7,639 bases of DNA from an uncultured Bacillota bacterium (GCA_947176475.1 CAMWQX010000042.1:1-7639), one strand, 5' to 3'; numbered from the stretch's first letter, positions 1-5,914 are shown. Notes: generated by a model from the sequence alone, not told the origin. Translations and numbers: made by a program.

Positions 1-1430
1 ACTTAGTATATTATTTCGTCTTTGGGGCTTTAGCAATGGCTAGTGTGGTATTATGGCTGTTAAAAGAGAAGAAGAAACCAATTAAGTTATATTTGTTTTT
101 AGTTATCTATTTTATTTTATTATTAGTGGGGTATTCATATCTTTTTAGCGTATTAAAGACGATTCAAGATGAGGTAGTAAATTTAGATACGATAATTTTA
201 ACTAAAGATATAGCTAATTTAATGATTTTACCAGGTTATTTTGGTATATGCTTGTGTTTTATTAGAGGTATAGGATTTAATATAAAGCAATTTAATTTTA
301 GTAAAGATATAGCTGAATTACAGATTGCTTCTCAAGATTCAGAGGAATTTGAGGTATTAATAGGTCAGAATAATTATAAGTATTTAAGAGCATTAAGAAG
401 AGCTTTGAGAGAAACAAAGTATTATATCTTAGAGAATAAATTTGCATTCATCTGTGTTGGATTGGGAATTATAACCATATTTTCGGGATTTGGTATATAT
501 TATTATAACCAATACTTAAAGAAGTTATCAGAAGAAGAAGTTACTTCGGTTAATGGAGTTAGTTATATTGTCAATAAATCTTATATGACAGAGAATGATT
601 TTAAAGGTAATAAAGTAAGAGAAGGCTATAAGTATGTTGTCGTAGATATGAAGATGCATAATTCAACAGATAATGATAAGAAGTTAGATTTTAGCGTTAT
701 TAGTTTGGCGGATAATCAGCTTATTTATCGTCCAATTTTATCAAAGAATGGGAAGTTTTATGATTTAGGTGTGCCATATAAAGAAGATCAGCTTATTAAA
801 TCTTATGAAGATATAAATGTAACTTTGGCATTTGAAATACCTGAATCAGTTAAAACGAGAAATTTTACATTGAGAGTTCAATATAAATTAGATTCCGGTA
901 TGGATAAGGTAATAGCAAGATATCGTAATTTTGCTATTAATACAGTAAAAATTGATAGTGAGGATACGATTAAGGATAATAATGTTAATGAAACGATAAA
1001 TATCGATACAGTAGGAAAAAATAAGTTTGCTTTAACTATTAATGGATATCAATTGAGAGATTCATATACCAATAGGTATGCTATTTGTAAGGAAGACTTA
1101 ACTTGTAAGAATATATCAAGAGTAATTAAACCAGCAAGTAGTATAAAAAGTACAATGTTAGTTGTTGATTTTAATGGTATGATGTATGATGATGCGAATT
1201 TTACGAAGACATTTAATACATATAATAAAGTATTTGCTAATTATGCATCTGTTATATATAAAATTGGTAATAAAGAGTATAATGAACCAGCTTCTATAGT
1301 TTCAATGAGTGATGTTGATGGAAAAGTATTTATTGAAATAGATAGAAAAATATTGAATGCTAATAGTATAACTTTGCATTTTGATTTTAGAAATGAGAAG
1401 TTTAATGTAGAATTAAAAAAATCATTGTAA
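1..1430 (+). CDS. Multi-pass membrane protein with C-terminal extracytoplasmic DUF4352-like region (5' end outside window)
   Basis: The gene is cut by the window edge. The first Met codon is at 36, but the frame is open to base 3 and those 11 codons read LVYYFVFGALA, continuing straight into MASVVLWLL. The two halves make one transmembrane helix, so 36 is probably not the true start. Numbering from Met36, further hydrophobic segments lie near residues 17-40, 61-79 and 135-157. A charged loop (about 84-134) lies between the last two. After residue 165 the chain is soluble to its end at 464. The stretch from about 172 to 232 (NGVSYIV..., then EGYKYVVVDMKMHNST) resembles DUF4352-type surface domains, where a conserved strand pair is followed by a hydrophilic turn. 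A second beta-rich part covers about 327-464 and holds two Cys (351, 357) six apart. Function is unknown; a cell-envelope role is inference. It ends on a terminator shared with the converging Nudix gene. The coding call is near certain, the domain call moderate. Confidence 0.85.
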   Translation, partial: LVYYFVFGALAMASVVLWLLKEKKKPIKLYLFLVIYFILLLVGYSYLFSVLKTIQDEVVNLDTIILTKDIANLMILPGYFGICLCFIRGIGFNIKQFNFSKDIAELQIASQDSEEFEVLIGQNNYKYLRALRRALRETKYYILENKFAFICVGLGIITIFSGFGIYYYNQYLKKLSEEEVTSVNGVSYIVNKSYMTENDFKGNKVREGYKYVVVDMKMHNSTDNDKKLDFSVISLADNQLIYRPILSKNGKFYDLGVPYKEDQLIKSYEDINVTLAFEIPESVKTRNFTLRVQYKLDSGMDKVIARYRNFAINTVKIDSEDTIKDNNVNETINIDTVGKNKFALTINGYQLRDSYTNRYAICKEDLTCKNISRVIKPASSIKSTMLVVDFNGMMYDDANFTKTFNTYNKVFANYASVIYKIGNKEYNEPASIVSMSDVDGKVFIEIDRKILNANSITLHFDFRNEKFNVELKKSL

Positions 1431-1448
1431 ATTAATACAATGATTTTT
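1415..1448. terminator. Bidirectional rho-independent terminator between convergent genes
   Basis: A perfect 13-bp stem, AAAAATCATTGTA (1417-1429) against TACAATGATTTTT (1436-1448), encloses the 6-nt loop AATTAA. The T-run on the right serves the membrane-protein transcript. The A-run at 1415-1421 gives seven Ts on the - strand and serves the Nudix transcript. The stem has few G/C pairs, as is usual in such AT-rich genomes. The upstream gene's TAA (1428-1430) lies at the stem top, and the Nudix gene's TAA (1447-1449) overlaps the opposite foot. Confidence 0.85.
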
Positions 1449-2394
1449 ATATGTCTTGTAATAAGTCAAGCAAGTATAATCTTTCTGGTTTGATGACCGT
1501 TGGATTATCGCTTGATGCAACTAATTTTTTGATATCATCTATTTTAAACCATTTTACTTCAGTTAGTTCTTCTTCTTGAATGGTAAAATCCGATTCTTTT
1601 AAATTGAGTTTTATATAGTAAAAGTAGGTGATATGAGAATTAGTTTCTTCACGAGTATATTCTTTGTTGCCAATTGGTGTTAAATCTTCTTCATTTACTT
1701 TGATACCAATTTCTTCTTCTATTTCACGAACAAGAGCGGCTTTTAATGATTCACCAAATATGACGTGTCCAGCAGTTAAGCCATATTTATTTGGACTATA
1801 TCTTTTGTTAGGACTTCTTTTTTCGAGAAGGATTTCTTTATTATCATTGATAACAAAGCATGCTACTTCGTTATGTAATAAATTGCGATTGTGGATTTCT
1901 TCTCTTGGTAGAATTCTTCCAGTGGAGTTTCCCTCTTCATCGACAATTTCAATTAGTTCTACAGAATCATTTGAATCTTCTTCTTTGATACAATATTTTT
2001 TAAATTGCATATCCGTTTTTTCATGATATTCATAGAATTCTTTATTTTTTAGATAAATCATGACAGGATCAAGTAATTCTTTTAGTCCCATTCTTTTTAG
2101 ATCATCGTGAATAGTTTTTTCTATTTGTGACCAACGTTCATCATCTTTTTCTAAGGCTTTATAGTGCTTCTTGCATGAGGCGTAGAAGATTTTATAATCC
2201 CAGATGATATTGGTATATTCAACACGAATGTGTAATTCTTTATCTTGACTGATAAGGTGAAACCCATAGTGTTTATCATATTCTTCAATTATGTCTTCAT
2301 AGTCATCTTTATTCCATGCAGCTATGTTGAAATCATGACCAGGACGATCTAGAAGAATAAAAGTTGTACAATAACGTGTAGTTGTTTCGTTCAT
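1447..2394 (-). CDS. Nudix hydrolase (YfcD/IPP-isomerase-like fold) with unrecognised N-terminal domain
   Basis: The 315-residue protein has two parts. Residues 145-315 form a Nudix domain of the group related to IPP isomerase and E. coli YfcD. It opens with the VDEEGNSTGRILPREEIH element (151-168), followed by an LLH and hydrophobic strand (172-182). A complete Nudix box GX5EX7REUXEEXGU covers 209-231 (G209, E215, R223, E224, E227, E228, G230). The isomerase active-site Cys motif is absent, so a pyrophosphohydrolase on a nucleoside-diphosphate-linked substrate is more likely than an isomerase. The substrate cannot be read from sequence. Residues 1-140 are a charged, aromatic-rich region that I do not recognise. 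The start is supported by AGGTGAT at 2398-2404, a full match to the anti-Shine-Dalgarno, three bases before ATG. It is transcribed alone, downstream of the tRNA-Cys terminator, and converges with the membrane-protein gene. Confidence 0.9.
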   Translation of the reverse strand: MNETTTRYCTTFILLDRPGHDFNIAAWNKDDYEDIIEEYDKHYGFHLISQDKELHIRVEYTNIIWDYKIFYASCKKHYKALEKDDERWSQIEKTIHDDLKRMGLKELLDPVMIYLKNKEFYEYHEKTDMQFKKYCIKEEDSNDSVELIEIVDEEGNSTGRILPREEIHNRNLLHNEVACFVINDNKEILLEKRSPNKRYSPNKYGLTAGHVIFGESLKAALVREIEEEIGIKVNEEDLTPIGNKEYTREETNSHITYFYYIKLNLKESDFTIQEEELTEVKWFKIDDIKKLVASSDNPTVIKPERLYLLDLLQDI

Positions 2395-2397
2395 AAT

Positions 2398-2420
2398 ATC
2401 ACCTAGTTATGATTATAGCA
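2398..2420 (-). promoter_or_regulatory. Extended -10 promoter and ribosome site of the Nudix gene
   Basis: On the - strand TGC-TATAAT (2412-2420) is an exact extended -10 element. No good -35 is visible at 17 bp (GGTTTT), which an extended -10 can compensate for. AGGTGAT (2398-2404) is the ribosome site. The predicted transcript start, about 2405, leaves a leader of only about 11 nt. Confidence 0.5.
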
Positions 2421-2431
2421 TATTAAAGCAT

Positions 2432-2463
2432 AAAAAAACCATTGCTTACTGCAACGGTCTTTT
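2432..2463 (-). terminator. Rho-independent terminator of tRNA-Cys
   Basis: On the - strand ACCGTTGC, loop AGTAA, then GCAATGGT form an 8-bp stem with one G-U pair. The stem ends in a run of seven Ts. The flanking A-run can extend the stem by pairing with the T-run. It lies about 33 bases past the tRNA 3' end and before the Nudix promoter. Confidence 0.85.
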
Positions 2464-2466
2464 AAA

Positions 2467-2483
2467 GTACATATAGTATGTAC
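2467..2483. repeat. Short inverted repeat in the tRNA-Cys trailer
   Basis: GTACATA and TATGTAC form a perfect 7-bp hairpin with the 3-nt loop TAG, between the mature tRNA end and its terminator. It has no T-run of its own. It may simply be a folded trailer removed during 3' maturation, and chance is possible at this length and AT content. Confidence 0.4.
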
Positions 2484-2495
2484 AAATATTTTAAT

Positions 2496-2569
2496 TGGAG
2501 GGGCCTACCGGATTTGAACCGGTGCTCAGGGAGTTGCAGTCCCTTGCCTTACCACTTGGCTAAAGCCCC
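2496..2569 (-). tRNA. tRNA-Cys, anticodon GCA
   Basis: The 74-nt gene folds as a full cloverleaf. The acceptor GGGGCTT pairs with AGGCCCC, with one G-U. The D stem is GCC/GGC and the anticodon stem AGGGA/TCCCT. The loop CTGCAAC carries GCA at 2535-2537, and the T arm is ACCGG-TTCAAAT-CCGGT. Discriminator base U73 is a known identity element for cysteinyl-tRNA synthetase and agrees with the anticodon. The CCA end is encoded in the DNA. It is a solitary tRNA with its own promoter and terminator, unlike the tRNA clusters common in Bacillota. Confidence 0.98.
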
Positions 2570-2589
2570 ATTGGTCTCACGCATTTATA

Positions 2590-2618
2590 ATTCTACACTA
2601 ATATAATACCTTTGTCAA
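2590..2618 (-). promoter_or_regulatory. Near-consensus sigma-70/SigA promoter of tRNA-Cys
   Basis: On the - strand a perfect -35 TTGACA (2613-2618) is followed after exactly 17 bp by TAGAAT (2590-2595). The transcript should start near 2583, about 13 bases before the mature tRNA 5' end. This fits a strong constitutive stable-RNA promoter. Confidence 0.85.
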
Positions 2619-2624
2619 TCAGTG

Positions 2625-2636
2625 TAAATGCATTTA
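2625..2636. repeat. 12-bp perfect palindrome upstream of the tRNA promoter
   Basis: TAAATGCATTTA is self-complementary and sits 6 bp upstream of the tRNA -35 box. Its right half belongs to a 9-bp direct repeat, GCATTTATA, at 2581-2589 and 2630-2638, one copy on each side of the promoter. It may be an upstream AT-rich promoter element or a protein site. No function is shown by the sequence. Confidence 0.35.
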
Positions 2637-2672
2637 TATTAAATTTTATGATTTAGTTATAAGTTTATGCAA

Positions 2673-2709
2673 AATACAAATGCACTAAGTATTTTAGTGC
2701 ATTTGTATT
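2673..2709 (-). terminator. Terminator overlapping the end of the unrecognised 274-residue gene
   Basis: AATACAAATGCACTAA (- strand, 2694-2709) and its exact complement (2673-2688) form a 16-bp perfect stem with a 5-nt loop. On the - strand the distal arm ends in TTTGTATTTTG, an interrupted U-tract. The arm nearest the gene encodes its last four residues (IQMH) and its stop codon. Confidence 0.75.
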
Positions 2710-3518
2710 CTTTCTGGAACTTTTTTCACAGTTGTGATATTGGCAACTTCGGCTTTTTGAATTTTTTCTGGATGATTGATTAAATCATAGATTAATCCAG
2801 TATTTTCTTCACAAGCTTCTAGTAACTCTTTTAGATTATCATCACTTGAGAATCCTTCGTAGGTTTTTCCTTTGATAGTGAAGAAGTCTCCTTTAGATAA
2901 TCCAAATAACTCATATAAACCATTACGTCCTACTGAAGCTTTCTCCTCATCTGAAACAGTTTTGTCATCATGTTCACCTTCAATGTATCCGGCATTTAAG
3001 GCGTTGTGTCCATCGGAAATAAATCCAATATTTGTTAATATATCGATAACTTCTTCGGCAGCTGGACATCCATCATTATTGGCACGAATTATACCATCTA
3101 ATGTTACACGATGTGGACTAAATGGATTTTGTGGTAATATACCTTTTTCCTCAAGTGTTTCATTAGGTGTTACTCCTAATATTTTGCACATATTTGGCAG
3201 TTCGTCTAATGCTTCAGTTACTGATATTGCTTCATATCCTAAACCTTTTAAATCTTCAATGTCGCCATATACACATCCTTCAGAAATACTTGGATCAAGC
3301 GCAATAGCGAAATTCTTACCTAATTCATGTTGACGTCTTCTAACTTTATCAAGAAATTTACACCAAACATTATAGGCAGTTAAATCATCACTATAGATTT
3401 GTTCTTCTGTTATTGGTAGTTTTCTTTCAAATACGAAAGTTAATAATATTATATGTAAATTATATTCGTCTAATGGAAGAATAGCTTTCCCTTTGATTTT
3501 TTCATAATTGATTTTCAT
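2694..3518 (-). CDS. Hypothetical soluble protein, family not recognised
   Basis: This 274-residue protein matches no family I can name. It has no signal peptide and no membrane segment and is acidic overall, so it is probably cytoplasmic. Visible parts are a hydrophobic stretch near 20-30, a basic patch VRRRQHELGK (59-68), and a glycine- and acid-rich middle (about 140-190). A strand-like segment, KGDFFTIKGKTYEGF (209-223), comes before helix LKELLEACEEN (229-239). Five Cys are scattered (53, 82, 111, 151, 236) without a CXXC pair, so there is no evident metal site. The start is well supported: GAGGGGG ends five bases before ATG, and a strong promoter lies just upstream. It follows the Nudix-PHP gene on the same strand with a 63-bp gap and no clear terminator between them, so some read-through expression is possible. 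Confidence 0.85.
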   Translation of the reverse strand: MKINYEKIKGKAILPLDEYNLHIILLTFVFERKLPITEEQIYSDDLTAYNVWCKFLDKVRRRQHELGKNFAIALDPSISEGCVYGDIEDLKGLGYEAISVTEALDELPNMCKILGVTPNETLEEKGILPQNPFSPHRVTLDGIIRANNDGCPAAEEVIDILTNIGFISDGHNALNAGYIEGEHDDKTVSDEEKASVGRNGLYELFGLSKGDFFTIKGKTYEGFSSDDNLKELLEACEENTGLIYDLINHPEKIQKAEVANITTVKKVPERIQMH

Positions 3519-3523
3519 AATAT

Positions 3524-3573
3524 CCCCCTCATTTGATGGGTTGTATTATAATTCTTTTGAAATAATAAGTCAA
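3524..3573 (-). promoter_or_regulatory. Strong promoter and ribosome site of the unrecognised gene
   Basis: On the - strand TTGACT (3568-3573) and TATAAT (3545-3550) are separated by exactly 17 bp. The predicted transcript start is near 3538, giving a leader of about 20 nt. The G-rich ribosome site GAGGGGG lies at 3524-3530. Confidence 0.8.
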
Positions 3574-3578
3574 ATGAG
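3528..3578. repeat. 9-bp inverted repeat flanking a promoter
   Basis: CTCATTTGA (3528-3536) and TCAAATGAG (3570-3578) are perfect complements. One arm overlaps the -35 box and the other lies in the leader, overlapping the ribosome site. The arm centres are 42 bp apart, close to four helical turns. It could be a paired operator, or a hairpin formed only in read-through RNA. Confidence 0.5.
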
Positions 3579-3581
3579 AAT

Positions 3582-4925
3582 TTATCTTGTTTTATTTATG
3601 TATTGAAGTAAAGATGCATCTCTTTTATGAATATCTCCTCTTCCAATTCCTAGGCAAATATCTTCTTTGACGTGTTCACCATGAAAATCGGATCCAACGG
3701 AGTAAAGTAGATTATATTTTTTCACCATATCCATAAGGAATTCTCTTTCGGTATCAGGAACATTTGGATGATATGTTTCTAATCCCATAAGTCCACATTT
3801 TATCATGTCACGCAGTAATTCTTCTAATTCTTCATGATTAAGCTCCAAAGATGTTGGATGAGCCAGTATAGATATACCATTAGAATTTTTAATCATGCTA
3901 AGTATGACATCAAATGGGTATCCCTTATTTTTGCATCGTGATTTATTGAAAGCTTCGATTAAGTATTTATCAAAGGCTTCTTGAACTGTTTCAACATATC
4001 CATATTTTATAAGGAGTTTAGCAAGATCAGGTCTTCCAATGTTACCTGGACGGGTGTAGATAGCTTCTAATTCCTCTGGTTTAAAGGTAATGTTTAAAAA
4101 CTTTAAGTATTCAACAATATTTTTAAGGTTATTAATATTATTTTCTTTTACGGTTCTTAGGAAGGCATTTAGTTCTTTATTATAAAAATCAATTAAGTAT
4201 CCAAGAATGTGCATTCTTCCTTTATCTACTTTAGCAGTTAATTCAACACCGGGAAGTACACGAATATCATCATATTTAGCATAGTCAATGGTTTTTAAAC
4301 CGTTTACATTGTCATGATCAGTTATAGCAATAATACCAATATTTTGCTCTCTTGCTTGATTGATGACTTCATCTGGTGTATATTCGCCATCAGAATAGAT
4401 AGTATGAGTGTGAAGATCAATTAGTTTGTAATCACGTTCATATTGTTCAATTACCTCGAGTAATTCTTGAGCAAATACTTGGTGCTTTGGGCGCATTTCC
4501 ACTTTAAGCAAGGATTTTAGAGTATTGATATCCATATATGATGTACGCATGTTTCCTGCCTTTTCTAAAGGAGACAAGTAGGCTTCTTCGACATCAATTT
4601 TCTTATCAGTTATAAAATACGTGGTCTTAGTTTCTTTATTTATAGGATTAGGGTATTTTCGCGATAGATAGTTTTCTTGGTAATTATCGACATTTAAGTA
4701 GGGTAAAATATCACTTGGTGTTAAAACTTCTGATGTTTCTTCTTGGATTTCTCTTATAATGGCTTCCTCGAAGGTTTCATCTCCATCAAGTTTACCTCCA
4801 GGTAGCATATAGAATCCAGAGTAGTTACAGACAAGAATTTTGTCATCAACGACACTTATCAAGCGAGCTTTCTTTGATGTCAAATCGGCATTATCAAAAG
4901 GTGTATTAATTGTTAAATTTTTCAT
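3582..4925 (-). CDS. Nudix-PHP fusion: predicted nucleotide/RNA-end phosphoesterase (RNase AM/TrpH-like PHP domain)
   Basis: The 447-residue protein joins two enzyme domains in one unbroken frame. Residues about 18-162 are a Nudix domain: GGKLDGDE (43-50), then R58, E59, E62 and E63. The box glycine is replaced by Ser65, while the metal-binding Glu residues remain. Residues 168-447 are a PHP phosphoesterase with DLHTHT (170-175), TDHD (202-205), E228, H239, AHP (355-357), H386 and GSDFHG (411-416). The insert GRPDLAKLLIKYGYV (297-311), then AFDKYL, is typical of the TrpH/RNase AM group. That group includes 3',5'-nucleotide bisphosphate phosphatases and 5'-to-3' trimming of short RNAs; many members have GRPH where this has GRPD. 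Both domains look active. An AGGA lies nine bases before ATG. The LysR gene is divergent, 88 bp away. The substrate is unknown; action on nucleotides or RNA ends is inferred from the families. Confidence 0.9.
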   Translation of the reverse strand: MKNLTINTPFDNADLTSKKARLISVVDDKILVCNYSGFYMLPGGKLDGDETFEEAIIREIQEETSEVLTPSDILPYLNVDNYQENYLSRKYPNPINKETKTTYFITDKKIDVEEAYLSPLEKAGNMRTSYMDINTLKSLLKVEMRPKHQVFAQELLEVIEQYERDYKLIDLHTHTIYSDGEYTPDEVINQAREQNIGIIAITDHDNVNGLKTIDYAKYDDIRVLPGVELTAKVDKGRMHILGYLIDFYNKELNAFLRTVKENNINNLKNIVEYLKFLNITFKPEELEAIYTRPGNIGRPDLAKLLIKYGYVETVQEAFDKYLIEAFNKSRCKNKGYPFDVILSMIKNSNGISILAHPTSLELNHEELEELLRDMIKCGLMGLETYHPNVPDTEREFLMDMVKKYNLLYSVGSDFHGEHVKEDICLGIGRGDIHKRDASLLQYINKTR

Positions 4926-4934
4926 TTCATCACT

Positions 4935-4953
4935 TCCTACTTTGATTATGGCA
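4935..4953 (-). promoter_or_regulatory. Candidate extended -10 promoter and ribosome site of the Nudix-PHP gene
   Basis: On the - strand TGC-CATAAT (4945-4953) is a one-mismatch extended -10. AGGA (4935-4938) is the ribosome site, nine bases before ATG. The only -35 at 17 bp is the weak TTTAAT (4968-4973). The predicted leader is about 12 nt, as for the other Nudix gene. Confidence 0.45.
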
Positions 4954-4960
4954 TGAATTG

Positions 4961-4983
4961 TTATATAATTAAAATATATATAA
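4961..4983. promoter_or_regulatory. Candidate LysR operator in the divergent intergenic region
   Basis: TTATATA (4961-4967) and TATATAA (4977-4983) form a 7-bp inverted repeat with a 9-bp gap, midway between the divergent LysR and Nudix-PHP genes. LysR-type proteins commonly bind such AT-rich dyads (T-N11-A type) and control both flanking genes. The base composition here makes chance dyads likely. Confidence 0.3.
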
Positions 4984-5013
4984 GTAATATTATTTATAAC
5001 TGGAGGTTATCAC

Positions 5014-5901
5014 ATGAATATTGATTTTGAACTTTATCGAGTATTTAATGAAGTTGCTAATACGGGAAATATTACAGCAGCTAGTGAACGATTACATATT
5101 TCTCAACCGGCAGTTTCAAAGTCGATCAAATCACTTGAAGAGCAATTGGGTGGAGCTTTATTTGTTCGAACTAAAAGAGGCGTAATATTAACAGAAGAGG
5201 GAAGACAACTTCACAATTATATTAAGACAGCAGTGGAATATATTCGAAATGCTGAACATAAATTTAGCGATATGGTCAATTTGGATGTTGGTACCATTAA
5301 GATTGGAATCTCGCGTACTTTAGTAAAATGTTATTTACTGCCATATCTCGAAGTATTTCGCAAGAGGTATCCCAATATTAAGATTGAGATTGTAACCAAT
5401 ATGGCATCAGAATTAGTACCTAAGTTAAGAGATGGTTTAATTGATATGATTATTGCCAATATGCCAATGAAACCGCAAAATGATATCATCATTGAAAAAC
5501 TAGTCGATATACAAGATATATTTGCTGTTAGTCGAGATTATAATATTGATAGTTATGATATTGATGTACATGATCTAAATAATTACTCATTAATATTACA
5601 ACCAAGGGGAAATAATACTCGTGATTATTTAGATAATGTTATGGCAAAAAATAACGTATATCTAAATTCCGAAATGGTCTTAGCAAGTTATGGCCTTGTT
5701 GAAGATATGACGAAGATTGGATATGGAATAGGTTATGTGGTTGAGGAGTTTGTAAAGGAAGATTTAGAGAATGGTGATTTAATTAAGATAAATACCAATC
5801 CTCCAATACCTCCAAGGTTTATTGGACTTATAACAAAGAAGGATACCATCCCTTCATTTGCTGCCAAGAAACTTATTGACTTATTAAAAAAGGCTGATTA
5901 A
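5014..5901 (+). CDS. LysR-type transcriptional regulator
   Basis: At 295 residues this is the normal length for the family. The N-terminal winged helix-turn-helix spans about residues 3-62. It has the typical NITAASERLHISQPAVSKSI run (19-38), then LEEQLGGALFVRTKRGVILTEEG (41-63), followed by the linker helix to about 88. Residues 92-293 form the two-lobed effector-binding domain, starting TIKIGIS with a PYLEVFRKRYPNIKIEI segment (110-126). The effector is not readable from sequence. GGAGG (5002-5006) lies seven bases before ATG, the best ribosome site in the window. The gene is divergent from the Nudix-PHP gene, the usual arrangement for a LysR protein and its target, so control of that gene and of itself is a reasonable inference. 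It converges with the RNB gene, and their stop codons overlap. Confidence 0.95.
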   Translation: MNIDFELYRVFNEVANTGNITAASERLHISQPAVSKSIKSLEEQLGGALFVRTKRGVILTEEGRQLHNYIKTAVEYIRNAEHKFSDMVNLDVGTIKIGISRTLVKCYLLPYLEVFRKRYPNIKIEIVTNMASELVPKLRDGLIDMIIANMPMKPQNDIIIEKLVDIQDIFAVSRDYNIDSYDIDVHDLNNYSLILQPRGNNTRDYLDNVMAKNNVYLNSEMVLASYGLVEDMTKIGYGIGYVVEEFVKEDLENGDLIKINTNPPIPPRFIGLITKKDTIPSFAAKKLIDLLKKAD

Positions 5902-5914
5902 CCAGCCTTTTTAT
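5886..5914. terminator. Bidirectional terminator containing both convergent stop codons
   Basis: AAAAAGGCTG (5887-5896) and CAGCCTTTTT (5903-5912) form a perfect 10-bp stem with the 6-nt loop ATTAAC. Each side gives a T-run on its own strand: five Ts on +, six on -. The LysR stop (5899-5901) and the RNB stop (5898-5900, - strand) overlap within the loop. Confidence 0.92.

Noticed and set aside
36..38. ATG at 36 as the true start of the membrane protein
   Set aside because: The frame is open upstream to the window edge and encodes the first half of the same transmembrane helix. GGGG at 24-27 is a poor ribosome site inside that coding stretch.
1664..2026. Open frame of 120 codons on the + strand
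   Set aside because: It is antisense to the Nudix domain, has a low-complexity Ser/Leu/Ile-rich translation, and shows no ribosome site or family resemblance.
1447..2394. Isopentenyl-diphosphate isomerase identity for the first Nudix gene
   Set aside because: The fold elements are similar, but the isomerase active-site Cys motif is absent and the hydrolase-type Nudix box is complete.
2395..2693. tRNA-Cys locus as an integration site or mobile-element boundary
   Set aside because: There is no integrase gene, no duplicated tRNA 3' end and no change in base composition nearby. The 9-bp direct repeat around the tRNA promoter is too short to count as an attachment site.
2872..3333. Open frame of 153 codons on the + strand
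   Set aside because: It lies wholly antisense to the 274-residue gene, which has a strong promoter and ribosome site. Its Ser/Pro-rich translation is typical of an antisense shadow.
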